Assembly (NCBI GenBank): GCA_025927545.1
Contig: JAICLE010000017.1
Location: forward strand, 1 to 46,548
DNA from: Gemmatimonadales bacterium
GTDB taxonomy: Bacteria > Gemmatimonadota > Gemmatimonadetes > Gemmatimonadales > GWC2-71-9
Length of the DNA stretch: 46,548 nucleotides
Direction of reading: 5' to 3'
This document shows, one piece after another, positions 37,939-46,487 of the stretch. A model generated the notes under the pieces. That model worked only from the letters and a program-made list of their open reading frames with translations, was not told the DNA's origin and did not search any database. Position numbers and translations under genes: made by a program. Each line of letters begins with the position of its first letter. The first letter of the stretch is position 1.

Positions 37939-39975
37939 CTACCGTCCCACCGTAACAGTCTTCGCGATTGACGGAACGCCGTTCCCGTTCACCAGGAACA
38001 GCAGATACGGGCCGGGAGGCGCGAGGTTGGCATTGGCCGGGCCGGCGGCCTGGAGCGTGGTGGCGCCGGTTGCCGCGAAGACGAGCGGATAGATGACCTG
38101 GCTGGCGTTGAAGGCGTGGGTGACCGAGGACAGCCGGATGAGCGTGCCACGGGTGACCGAACCCGCGTCCGGGCTCTCGACGCTCACGGTCTGCCCGTAG
38201 GCCAGGGTGGAGGGGGCCGAGCTGATGGTAGGCCGGGCGGCCAGGCTCCCGTCGGGGTTGAACAGGTACGGCGGGCTGAACACCTCCGCGGACAGTTCGC
38301 TCTGCGCGAACGTGACGCCGTCGCCCTCGCCGCTGCCGCTCGAGAGCACCCGGCCGTCAGGCAGGAGCAGCGCCGTCGAGTGATAGACCCGCGGGGTGGC
38401 TTCCCGCGCCATGGTGGTCCACGACTCGGTCGCGGGATTCCACAGCTCGGCATAGTGGACCGCGTCGGCCAGGTTGTTGAACCCGGGTCCGCTGCTGCCG
38501 TTGGTGACGAGCACCTTGCCGTCGGCGAGCAGTGTCGCGTTCATCTGCCGGCGGGCGAACGCCATCCCGGGAACCGTGCGCCAGGCGGGGGCTGCCTGAT
38601 TCAGGTCGATGACCTCGGCGGAGGCCGTCGGCGGGTCACCCCCACCGGCGTACAGGATCTTGCCGGGGGCGTACATGACGGCGGAGCCGGCCTCCCGGTC
38701 GGCCACGTTCCGGTCGGCCACCGTGGTCCACGCGCCGGTGCCGCTGATGTCCAGGTAGCGGGTGGTCAGAGCGTCGCCTGCATAGAACAGCTTGCCGTTC
38801 GGCGCCACGAACAGCCTGGGATAGTACGGCAGCTCGAGCGCGGCCGTCGTGAGCGGACGCCAGCCGCTGCCGTTCCAGATCTCGGGCGTGGGAACGACGA
38901 CGCCAGCCTCGTCCGTGCCCGCCAGCGCCAGGACCTCGCCGTCGGGGAGCGCCGTCGTCGTCGGGTACCAGCGCCCCTGTGCCATCGAGCTGGTGTTGGT
39001 CCAGGTGCCGGATGAGGGGTCGAACACCGCCGCGGCGGCCAGGCCGTGGTCGGCGGTGATGTGCCCACCGGCCACCAGAATGCGACCGTCCGGCAGCACC
39101 GTGTGGCCGCTGCAGAAGTACTGAAACGTCTTGAGCACCTGGGTGAACACGCCCGGGCTCGCCGGGTCCCACACCTGCGTCTCTCCCTTGTCGCCCCAGA
39201 GGAGCACCTTCCCCGTCGGCAGCAGGTGCATGTGGATCGCGACGACCGGGGTCGGGAACGCCGGCGCCCATTCTCCCTGGACCGCAGCGAGGCTCGAGCC
39301 CCCATTGCCGAAGCTGGCGGGGATCGACTGGGCCTGGACGACGGTGTACGTACAGGTCGGCGCCCCGGCGCAGAGCCCGCCCAGCGACGCGGAACTGAAG
39401 CCCGCGGCCGGCGTGGCCGTGAGCACCAGCGGGGTATAGGCCGGATACTTGGCCGAGCAGCCGGTTGCCGCCGGCGTCCCGTTGGTGATCACGCAGTTGA
39501 GGGCCGGGGTGAGCCCCGCCTGGCTCTTCACGGTGCCCTTCCCCAGGCCCGGGGTGCCACTCGTGATCTTCACGGTAAAGGGGCCCTTGAGAAACCGCGC
39601 CCGGACCGACCGGTTGGACGTCATCGGCGCGCGGCAGGTGCCGCTGCCGGCGCAGTAGAGCTGCCAGGTTAGGAACGAGTGACCGGGCTTCGGGGTGGCG
39701 GTCAGCACGACGACGACGCCCTTGGTGAACTGCGCCACGCACCCCGTGGCGGCCGCCACCCCGGCGGTGATGGTGCAATTGACACCGGCCGGGCTCGACG
39801 TCACGATCCCGCTGCCCGAACCACCGCCCGAGACCGTCAAGGTCTTCTTGACGATGGTCACGGCGAGCGCCGGCGCCGTCGGCTCGGGGCCGTCCTGGCA
39901 GCCGTGCAGGAGTGCCAGCGCCGCGACGAGGGCGAGGGTAGAGCCGACGCCGGCCAACAGACGGTGCGGGTGCAT
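37939..39975 (-). CDS. Galactose-oxidase-like copper radical oxidase lipoprotein, long form
   Basis: A 678-residue exported protein. Lipobox LLHGC (Cys26). Residues 40-225 hold two divergent bacterial Ig/InlB-B-like repeats (VVVLTATPKPGHSFLTW; PLVLTATPAAGFSS) with Cys pairs. The kelch propeller with the DUF1929 C-terminal domain follows. By comparison with galactose oxidase, the cross-linked pair Cys288 (YFCSG) and Tyr337 (GRWYPTT), axial Tyr531 with His532 (RVYHSTALLLPDGR) and His620 (VTHAFN) are all present, so copper binding and the Cys-Tyr radical are expected. It would oxidise an alcohol or aldehyde and give hydrogen peroxide outside the cell. GAGGTGGCGC precedes the ATG. Substrate unknown. 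Confidence 0.88.
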   Translation of the reverse strand: MHPHRLLAGVGSTLALVAALALLHGCQDGPEPTAPALAVTIVKKTLTVSGGGSGSGIVTSSPAGVNCTITAGVAAATGCVAQFTKGVVVVLTATPKPGHSFLTWQLYCAGSGTCRAPMTSNRSVRARFLKGPFTVKITSGTPGLGKGTVKSQAGLTPALNCVITNGTPAATGCSAKYPAYTPLVLTATPAAGFSSASLGGLCAGAPTCTYTVVQAQSIPASFGNGGSSLAAVQGEWAPAFPTPVVAIHMHLLPTGKVLLWGDKGETQVWDPASPGVFTQVLKTFQYFCSGHTVLPDGRILVAGGHITADHGLAAAAVFDPSSGTWTNTSSMAQGRWYPTTTALPDGEVLALAGTDEAGVVVPTPEIWNGSGWRPLTTAALELPYYPRLFVAPNGKLFYAGDALTTRYLDISGTGAWTTVADRNVADREAGSAVMYAPGKILYAGGGDPPTASAEVIDLNQAAPAWRTVPGMAFARRQMNATLLADGKVLVTNGSSGPGFNNLADAVHYAELWNPATESWTTMAREATPRVYHSTALLLPDGRVLSSGSGEGDGVTFAQSELSAEVFSPPYLFNPDGSLAARPTISSAPSTLAYGQTVSVESPDAGSVTRGTLIRLSSVTHAFNASQVIYPLVFAATGATTLQAAGPANANLAPPGPYLLFLVNGNGVPSIAKTVTVGR

Positions 39976-40094
39976 GCGCCACCTCGAGCGAGGAAGGACG
40001 GCAAGCTGCTGGAACGCTGTCAGAAGCGGGTCGCGCGGGTTGCGTACGGCAGACTAGAGTGCAGCCCGAAATGGCGAGCTGTCAAGTCGGCGCA

Positions 40095-41609
40095 CTATGG
40101 CCCTACGGTCACCATCCTTGCCTTCGAGGGCACGCCGTTCCCGTTAACCAGAAAGAGCATGTAGGGACCCGGGGTCGCCAGATTCGGGGTCGCCGGACCT
40201 ATGGCGGTCAGGGTCGTCGCGCCGGCGGCCGAGAAGGTCAGGGGAAAAATGAGCTGGCTCTGATTGAATGCATGGGTGACCGACGAGAGCCGGATCAGCG
40301 TCCCGCGGGTCACCACCGCCGCGTCCGGCGTGCGCACCGTGAACGTCTGCCCGTAGGTGATTTTCGAAGGAGCCGACGTGATCACCGGCCGGGCGGCCAG
40401 CGTGCCATCGGCGTTGAAGAGGTAGGGCGGGCTGAACACCTGCGCGGACAACTGGCTGCTCTCGAACGGAACTCCCCCGCCCTCGCCGCTGCCGCTGGAC
40501 AGCACGCGCGCATCGGGCAGGAGGACCGCCGTCGAGTGATACGTCCGGCCGACCGCCTCCCGGGCCATGGTCGTCCACGCCTCGGTGGCCGGATTCCACA
40601 ACTCGGCGGCGTACACCGGGCTCGTCACGTCGTTGAAGCCCGGACCGCTGGTGCCGCTCGTGACCAGCACCTGGCCGTCGGCGAGGACCGTGGCGTTCAT
40701 CTGCCGTCGCGCAAACCGCATGGGAGCGATGCTCCGCCAGGCCGGCGCCGGCCGCGTCAGGTCGATCACTTCGGCGGAACTGGTCGGCGGATCGCCGCCG
40801 CCCACGTACAGGATCTTGCCCGGTGCGTACATCACGGCCGACCCCATGGTCCGGTCGGCCACTCGCCGATTCCCAACCGTGGTCCATTTGCCGGTGCCGG
40901 CGACGCTCAGATAGCGCGTGGTCTGGGAAAACCCCGCGAGGAAGACCTTGCCGTTGGGCGCCACGAACATCGCCGGATAGAACGGCCTGGGAATCGAGAG
41001 GCTCGCGGTGGTGAGCCGGCGCCACGAGCGGCCATTCCCGATCTCCGGGATGACCACGACGTTACCGTTCGCGTCGTTTCCCGAGACTGCCAGGACGTTG
41101 CCGCTGGGCAAGGCGGTGGTCGTCGGGTAGTAGCGCCCCTGCGCCATCGGAGCGGCAGCGCTCCAGGTGCCGGAGGCCGGATCGAACAGGGCACCCCGCG
41201 CGTCGCCGCTGGTGCCCGTGATGGTCCCGCCGGTGACGAGCAGCCGACCGTCCGCAAGGAAGGTGTGCCCGCTGCAGAAGATCCTGTAGATCTTGGCCAT
41301 GGCCGTGAAGCCGGCCGCGGGGTTGGCGGGATCCCAGAGTTGGGCGTCGCCCCGGTCGCCCCAGAACAGGACCCGGCCCGTGGGCAGCAGGTGCATGTGC
41401 ACGGCCACGACCGGAGTCGCGAACTTCGCGCCCCACCTGCCCGTGGTGGCGACGGCGCTCACGGCCGCGGCGAGCGGGCCGGGCGCCGCAGCGGCCGTCG
41501 GCCCCGACTCGGTGGGTTCGGGCACGTCCCGGCAACCGTGGACGAGTGCTAACCCGGCCGGAACCGCGACGAGCAGCACGAAACCAGGGAGTACACGAAG
41601 CCGGCGCAC
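40095..41609 (-). CDS. Galactose-oxidase-like copper radical oxidase lipoprotein, short form
   Basis: A 504-residue paralogue of the gene just downstream, probably a tandem duplicate. Lipobox LVHGC (Cys26), then a short Ala-rich linker in place of the two InlB-like repeats. The kelch and DUF1929 parts align throughout, with Cys112 (RIFCSG), Tyr161 (GRYYPTT), Tyr357-His358 (RTYHSTAVLLPD) and His446 (VTHAFN). So both copies keep all five key residues. The GTG at 41609 follows GAGGTGGTAC, the same leader sequence as the other copy, showing that the duplication included the ribosome-binding site. The 119-bp gap to the long form may hold its own promoter. Confidence 0.88.
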   Translation of the reverse strand: MRRLRVLPGFVLLVAVPAGLALVHGCRDVPEPTESGPTAAAAPGPLAAAVSAVATTGRWGAKFATPVVAVHMHLLPTGRVLFWGDRGDAQLWDPANPAAGFTAMAKIYRIFCSGHTFLADGRLLVTGGTITGTSGDARGALFDPASGTWSAAAPMAQGRYYPTTTALPSGNVLAVSGNDANGNVVVIPEIGNGRSWRRLTTASLSIPRPFYPAMFVAPNGKVFLAGFSQTTRYLSVAGTGKWTTVGNRRVADRTMGSAVMYAPGKILYVGGGDPPTSSAEVIDLTRPAPAWRSIAPMRFARRQMNATVLADGQVLVTSGTSGPGFNDVTSPVYAAELWNPATEAWTTMAREAVGRTYHSTAVLLPDARVLSSGSGEGGGVPFESSQLSAQVFSPPYLFNADGTLAARPVITSAPSKITYGQTFTVRTPDAAVVTRGTLIRLSSVTHAFNQSQLIFPLTFSAAGATTLTAIGPATPNLATPGPYMLFLVNGNGVPSKARMVTVGP

Positions 41610-41794
41610 GTACCACCTCGCGTGACGGAGACAAACCCCAGGAACTCGGCCGCACTGGCACAGACACGCTGACCGGCCGGCCCCAAGCAGTTGTCAAGAG
41701 TTGCGGCCGCTGGAGGTTGCCGTCCATGGGCAGGGCTGGCCCATGCGGCGCCGGGCGGAGTGTAGCTTTCACGCTCACCGGCAGGAGGCGATCC

Positions 41795-41812
41795 ATGAAG
41801 GCAACCACGTGA
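41795..41812 (+). other. Five-codon leader ORF overlapping the DUF445 start
   Basis: ATG-AAG-GCA-ACC-ACG-TGA (MKATT) has the best ribosome-binding site of the region (CAGGAGGCGATCC before the ATG), and its TGA overlaps the GTG start of the DUF445 gene (GTGA). The long gene itself has only a poor site, so ribosomes finishing the mini-ORF probably restart at the GTG. Confidence 0.45.
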
Positions 41813-43071
41813 TCCCGCAAGTCACCGACGCCGAGACCAAGCAGCTCCAGCTCGACCGCATGAAGCGGCGGGCGACGGGACTGCTCGTCCTGATGGCGGT
41901 GGTGTTCGTTGCGGCCTGGCTGCTGGAAGGCGCCCACCCCTGGCTCGGCTACGTCCGGGCTACCGCCGAGGCGGGCATGGTGGGCGGCGTGGCCGACTGG
42001 TTCGCCATCACCGCCCTCTTTCGTCACCCGCTCAATCTGCCCATCCCGCACACGGCCATCATTCCCCAGCGGAAGGATCGCATCGGCCGGAGCCTCGGCA
42101 ACTTCGTGCAGAACAATTTTCTCTCGCCGGAGGTGCTGGGGGCCAAGTTGAGGGCCGCCGGGTTGAGCCGGCGCGCGGCCGAATGGCTGCGGGAACCGGA
42201 GCACGCGCGGCTTGCCGTGCGACAGACGGCGGGCGTGCTCAAGAGCGCCGCGGCGGTCGTCAAGGACGAGGACGTGTACGCCTTTCTCGAGCGGAGCGTG
42301 ATCGAGCCGCTCAAGCAGCGGCCGATCGCGCCGGTCCTGGCCGACGGGCTCACCCTGCTCACGGTCAACGACCGGCACCAGCAACTGCTCGACCGCGTGG
42401 TGGAGGGCCTGTGGCGCCTGGTCGCGGAGAACGACGGCCTCCTCCGGCAGCGCATCCGCGAAGAAAGCCCGTGGTGGATGCCCCGGTTCGTGGACGAGCG
42501 GGTGCACGACAAGATCGTGGACGGGATCGGGCGGACCCTCGAGAGCGTGAATGCCGATCCCGACCACCCGCTCCGCCGGCAGATGGACGACCTGCTCATC
42601 ACCTGGATCGGGCAGCTCCGCGAGTCGCCCGAGGCGATCGCGCGGGCGGAGGCGCTCAAGCAGCAGGTGCTGGACGATCCCACGAGCGAGCGGCTGACCC
42701 ATTCGCTCTGGCGCGAGCTCAAGCACGTGCTCGACCGCCAGGTGACGGCCGCCGAGCACGGCGCGCCCGGCGGGCTCGAGCGCGGGCTCTCGGCCCTGGC
42801 GGGCGCGGCGCTCGAGGACCCGGCGCTGCTCGCGAAGCTGGACGAGTGGGTCATCGGCGCGGTGCTCCGGGTCATCGAGCAGCACCGCCACGAGGCCGGG
42901 CAGCTCATCGCGCACACGGTGAGCGCGTGGGACCCGGAGGAGACCTCGCGCCGGATCGAGCTGCAGGTGGGGCGGGACCTGCAGTTCGTGCGGATCAACG
43001 GGACGGTGGTGGGGGGGATGGTGGGGCTGGTGCTCTATACCCTCACCAAGGTATTCCCGCACGGACCCTAA
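41809..43071 (+). CDS. DUF445 family membrane-associated protein
   Basis: A 420-residue protein of the DUF445 (YjiN-like) family of unknown function. One N-terminal membrane helix (about 18-38: GLLVLMAVVFVAAWLLEG), the family-defining ATAEAGMVGGVADWFAITAL with FRHPLNLPIPHTAIIPQRK, then a long helical part (FVQNNFLSPEVLGAKLRAAG), and a second hydrophobic segment at the C-terminus (GTVVGGMVGLVLYTLTKVF). Helical ends suggest an elongated protein anchored at both ends. The GTG start has a poor ribosome site and overlaps a five-codon leader ORF. Confidence 0.88.
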   Translation: MIPQVTDAETKQLQLDRMKRRATGLLVLMAVVFVAAWLLEGAHPWLGYVRATAEAGMVGGVADWFAITALFRHPLNLPIPHTAIIPQRKDRIGRSLGNFVQNNFLSPEVLGAKLRAAGLSRRAAEWLREPEHARLAVRQTAGVLKSAAAVVKDEDVYAFLERSVIEPLKQRPIAPVLADGLTLLTVNDRHQQLLDRVVEGLWRLVAENDGLLRQRIREESPWWMPRFVDERVHDKIVDGIGRTLESVNADPDHPLRRQMDDLLITWIGQLRESPEAIARAEALKQQVLDDPTSERLTHSLWRELKHVLDRQVTAAEHGAPGGLERGLSALAGAALEDPALLAKLDEWVIGAVLRVIEQHRHEAGQLIAHTVSAWDPEETSRRIELQVGRDLQFVRINGTVVGGMVGLVLYTLTKVFPHGP

Positions 43072-43183
43072 GGTCGGAGAGCCGATGCTCCCGGGGTCCA
43101 TCGGTGAGGTGAGTGAAGGGAGGGACAGTTCTCACGTATGGGTAATGCGGGCGGGCGAGTGGCAGCCTCGAGAGAGATATCGT

Positions 43184-43276
43184 CATCCCAAGCGAACCGA
43201 GAGATCTGCTCACCCGGATCGGAGCTCGTCCGCGGCCGACCGGCGACGCCGGCAGTCCCTCGCTCAGCCCGAAATG
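43184..43276. repeat. Decayed copy 3 of the GTCATCCCGAGCG palindrome
   Basis: Left arm 43184-43206 matches the 23-bp arm of copies 1 and 2 at 19 positions; right arm 43254-43276 matches inversely at 17. It lies in the convergent gap between the DUF445 gene and the HExxH lipoprotein gene. Apart from this, 43072-43298 shows nothing I can name. Confidence 0.55.
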
Positions 43277-43298
43277 CCGGGGACGATGATCGTCGGCG

Positions 43299-44510
43299 TC
43301 ACCGGACCTCCGGTACTGCTCCCCACCTCCGCCACCCCACGGGCGCGAGGGCGTATCGCGTCGCCGGCCGGCCGCCGATCGTCGTGGCGTCCAGCTCGGC
43401 GCGATAGCCAGCCCGCGCCGTATGCCGGAGCCCCGGCCCGGCGCTCCGGACGAATCGGTCCGCCGAGCCCTGGTCGTCCCACACCACGTACCACACGAGT
43501 GCCGGGCCTCCCGGCGTGTCGTACACCCGGTAGCGGTCGCCGCCCCAACCGATCGGCACGACCGTCTGCACCTCGTCGGATCCCGCCAGCGTGGCCAGCA
43601 GCACCCGGATCTCGTTCTCGCCCAATACGTCCTCGTAGACGATGCCGCTGTCGGCCGGCGCGAACGCGAGCGGCACCGGCTCGTCCCGCCGCGCGTAGCG
43701 CTCCGGGTGGAGGATCTGCTCGGTCGAGACCGGCATGCGCGGCCCGTACGGCAGCGTGTCCTTGGGACCGCTGGTGCGCCACCAGTGCATGAACTCGGCG
43801 CCGTCGAGATACGGGAAGATCAGCGCCTCCCGCACGACCAGCGGTGCCCGCGCGAAGACCGGCATGGCCGACTGCTGCTGGCGCACCTGGTCGCGGTACA
43901 TCTCCCAGAACTGCGGCGTGCGGGTGACGCCCTGCCCCGGCGTCAGCACCTCGATGGACGCGAGCGTCGCCTGGCCCTCGAGCACCGACTGGGCGGCGGT
44001 CAGCCGGTCGTTGTTCGACGTGGACTCGAGGATGGAGTCGAGCGGCAGGTACTGCCCCTGGAGCGCGTGTACCATTTCGTGCGCCAGCACCAGCCGGAGC
44101 TGCGCGCGGTCGGCGCCGGCCACGCCGAACAGCGTCGCCGAGTCGGGGTCGTAGTAGCCCGCCACCTGCTCGGCGTAGAGATCGAGCAGCAGCTTCCGCA
44201 GCTCGAGCGTATCGGGGAGCAGTCCGAACAGCCGGTACGCAGCCTCCAGCCCGCGCATGCGCTCGGGCGGCAGCTCCTCGTCGAGCTTTCCGATCAGATA
44301 GGCGCGCACCTGCTCGCGCGAGCGGAGCGCCGAGCGGGGCGGCGTCTTGAACGTGAGCCCAGCCGCCCGCTCTACCGGCACGCGCAGACTGTCCACCAGC
44401 CGGGCGAGCACAGTGGACTCGGAGGCGTCGCGGCTCTGCCCCCGACAGGCGCCCGCGAGAATCACCAGCAAGGCGCCCGCGGCCGCCCACGCCCCACGCC
44501 GCGGGATCAC
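43299..44510 (-). CDS. Putative zinc-metalloprotease lipoprotein (HExxH)
   Basis: A 403-residue exported protein of no family I can name. Signal peptide with lipobox LAGAC (Cys22). VLAHEMVHALQGQY holds His144, Glu145 and His148, and VLEGQATL about 30 residues on offers Glu178 as third ligand, the gluzincin arrangement. The preceding LYAEQVAGYYDPDSATLFGV suits such a domain. The C-terminal third looks like a beta domain (EIRVLLATLAGSDEVQTVVP; GGDRYRVYDTPGGPALVWYV). The GTG at 44510 overlaps the prepilin peptidase stop by three bases (GTGA), so the two are co-translated. Confidence 0.75.
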   Translation of the reverse strand: MIPRRGAWAAAGALLVILAGACRGQSRDASESTVLARLVDSLRVPVERAAGLTFKTPPRSALRSREQVRAYLIGKLDEELPPERMRGLEAAYRLFGLLPDTLELRKLLLDLYAEQVAGYYDPDSATLFGVAGADRAQLRLVLAHEMVHALQGQYLPLDSILESTSNNDRLTAAQSVLEGQATLASIEVLTPGQGVTRTPQFWEMYRDQVRQQQSAMPVFARAPLVVREALIFPYLDGAEFMHWWRTSGPKDTLPYGPRMPVSTEQILHPERYARRDEPVPLAFAPADSGIVYEDVLGENEIRVLLATLAGSDEVQTVVPIGWGGDRYRVYDTPGGPALVWYVVWDDQGSADRFVRSAGPGLRHTARAGYRAELDATTIGGRPATRYALAPVGWRRWGAVPEVR

Positions 44511-45703
44511 GAGATCCCCAGGAGCTGAAGGTATGCGGCCACGCCGGCGCGGATGCCCGGATACGCGTCCATGAGCGCCAGGGCCCCCGCCGCGAGCGCC
44601 AGCCCGACACCGAACGGCAGGTAGCCACCGGCAGTCAGCTCCTCCGTCGTCGCGGGCGACTCCGCGACCGTGACCCGCCGCGCATACCAGAGCGAGGCGA
44701 TCGCGAGCGCGGCTCCGGCCGCGAGCCGCACCGGCGAGTATCCGCCGCCGAACGCCACACCCGCGGCCGCGCCAAGGAGGCCCACCACGCGCAGCCATCC
44801 GGCCTGCAGGTCCGCCGGCGCCAGGAACGCGGCATAGTAGACCGCGCCGGCGACCACGGTTCCCTCGAAACCCGCCTGCAGCACACCGCCGAAAATCCGC
44901 GCCCGCATGGCAGCCAGCATGGCCGCGATCAGCACGCCGCCCGCGAGCAGCAGCTTGAGCAGCATCCCCCAGCGGAGCGACGGGCCGTCCGTCCCGCCCG
45001 CGCTGTCGGCCACCGCCACGGCCGTGCGTGGCCGGAGCGAGCCGAGCGCGTACAGCACGACGCTCACCGCCGCGCCGACGCCGACGACCGGCACCACCGC
45101 CTCCCAGCCATAGAATGCCCCCACCATCCCCATCAACGCGCAGTCGCCGCCGCCCATCGCCTCCTGCCCCGCGAGCATTTCCGAGACCTCGCCGACCAGG
45201 AGCACGAGACCGGCGCCGAAGCAGGCGCCGAGCAGCGCTTCCCGCACGCCGGGCAGCCCCGCTCCCAGCGCGGCCGCGAAGGCGAGCCCGAGGACGGTCC
45301 CCCCGATCGAGAACTCGTGGGGGATGATGTAGGCCCGGGCGTCGGTCATGGCGATCCCGAGCAGGATGGTGGCGAAGACCGCGCCCTTCAGCGCCTCGAG
45401 CCCGAAGCCGAACCGCCACGCCATGAATGCCCAGACGAGCCCGGTGCCGAGCTCGATCAGCGGATACTGCGCGGAGATCGGCTGGGCGCAGCCGCGGCAG
45501 TGGCCCCGGAGCACGAGCCAGGAGACGACCGGGATATTGTCGTACCAGCGGAGCCCGCGCCCGCACTTGGGGCAGCGCGACGCGGGCCGCACCACCGACT
45601 GCTTCGGCTCGGCGCCCCAGCGCAGAATGCAGACGTTGAGGAAGCTGCCGAGCACGGCGCCGAGCACTCCGGCATAGGCCACGAGGATTGCGTCAGTCGT
45701 CAC
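44507..45703 (-). CDS. Prepilin peptidase (A24 family) with extended membrane region
   Basis: Polytopic inner-membrane aspartic protease that trims and N-methylates type IV pilin-like proteins. It has the N-terminal LGSFLNVCILRWG, two CxxC pairs (Cys44, 47 and 69, 72: RCPKCGRGLRWYDNIPVVSW, CRGCAQPISAQYPLIEL), and both catalytic aspartates: Asp121 in MTDARAYIIP and Asp187 in GGGDCALMG. At 398 residues it exceeds the usual 250-290; the surplus is about four more membrane helices after residue 235. GTG 45703 lies within the SpoU gene's end. No pilins are in the window. Confidence 0.92.
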   Translation of the reverse strand: MTTDAILVAYAGVLGAVLGSFLNVCILRWGAEPKQSVVRPASRCPKCGRGLRWYDNIPVVSWLVLRGHCRGCAQPISAQYPLIELGTGLVWAFMAWRFGFGLEALKGAVFATILLGIAMTDARAYIIPHEFSIGGTVLGLAFAAALGAGLPGVREALLGACFGAGLVLLVGEVSEMLAGQEAMGGGDCALMGMVGAFYGWEAVVPVVGVGAAVSVVLYALGSLRPRTAVAVADSAGGTDGPSLRWGMLLKLLLAGGVLIAAMLAAMRARIFGGVLQAGFEGTVVAGAVYYAAFLAPADLQAGWLRVVGLLGAAAGVAFGGGYSPVRLAAGAALAIASLWYARRVTVAESPATTEELTAGGYLPFGVGLALAAGALALMDAYPGIRAGVAAYLQLLGIS

Positions 45704-46472
45704 GCATGACCTCGTGCAGCAGGATGCCGGCGGCGACCGCGACGTTGAGCGACTCCACTCCTGGGGCGAGCGGCACCGAGACCCAGCGGCGTGCCGCCAG
45801 CTCCACGGCCGCGCTCACTCCCGCGCCCTCGTTGCCCAGCACAAGCGCGAGCGGCGCGCGCGCGCGCCGGGCCCCGTGCCGCGTGGCCGTTTCGCCGTCG
45901 GTCGCGGCCACCCAGAGCTCCACGTCGCGCTCGCTCGCCCACGCGAGGAAACTCTCCGCGTCGGTGGACACGGCGGGGAGGCGAAACGCAGCTCCCATGC
46001 TGCCGCGGAGCACCTTCGGGTTGGTGAGATCGGCCGTCCCCTTCAGCGCGACCACTCCGGCGCCTCCCAGGCCGAGCACCGTGCGAAGCACGGTGCCGAC
46101 GTTGCCGGGGTCCTGCACCCCATCGAGCACGAGCAGCACGTCACCGGGCGCGGCGGAGAGGTCGGCGAGCGCCCAGACACGCGGCTCCACCACCGCGATC
46201 ACGCCCTGCGGATGCTCGGTGTCGGCCAGCTCGTGCAGCTCGGCCGGGCCCACGTCCGTGATCGGTACGCCCCGCTCGCTGAGCGCGCTCTTGAGCGCGC
46301 TTCCCCGGGGAGTACCTTCCAGCGCCGGCGAGACGGCCGCCCCGCGCACGCCGATCCCGGCTGCGAGGGCCTCTTCGACCAGGCGCACGCCCTCGGCGAG
46401 CGCCAGACCGCGGCGCTCCCGGCCGCGCCGGCGGTGGAGATCGCGAATGGTGGTCAAGAGAGAGCCGCCCAT
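45693..46472 (-). CDS. SpoU/TrmH-family RNA 2'-O-methyltransferase
   Basis: A 259-residue SPOUT enzyme that methylates a ribose in rRNA or tRNA. N-terminal substrate-binding domain (TTIRDLHRRRGRERRGLALA; AEGVRLVEEAL), then the three SpoU motifs: LDGVQDPGNVGTVLRT, LALVLGNEGAG and VSVPLAPGVESLNVAVAAGI. It resembles RlmB/TsnR-like members; the site cannot be told. ATG 46472 has GGTGAG upstream; GTG 46484 is an alternative, 3 bp from thiD. Its end overlaps the prepilin peptidase start by 11 bp. Confidence 0.9.
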   Translation of the reverse strand: MGGSLLTTIRDLHRRRGRERRGLALAEGVRLVEEALAAGIGVRGAAVSPALEGTPRGSALKSALSERGVPITDVGPAELHELADTEHPQGVIAVVEPRVWALADLSAAPGDVLLVLDGVQDPGNVGTVLRTVLGLGGAGVVALKGTADLTNPKVLRGSMGAAFRLPAVSTDAESFLAWASERDVELWVAATDGETATRHGARRARAPLALVLGNEGAGVSAAVELAARRWVSVPLAPGVESLNVAVAAGILLHEVMRDD

Positions 46473-46487
46473 GGAGGTGCTCACCGG

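Noticed and set aside
40076-41697. TTGACA boxes upstream of both oxidase genes (minus, 40085-40080 and 41697-41692) as promoters
   Set aside because: No acceptable -10 at 16-18 bp in either case, so not listed as features.
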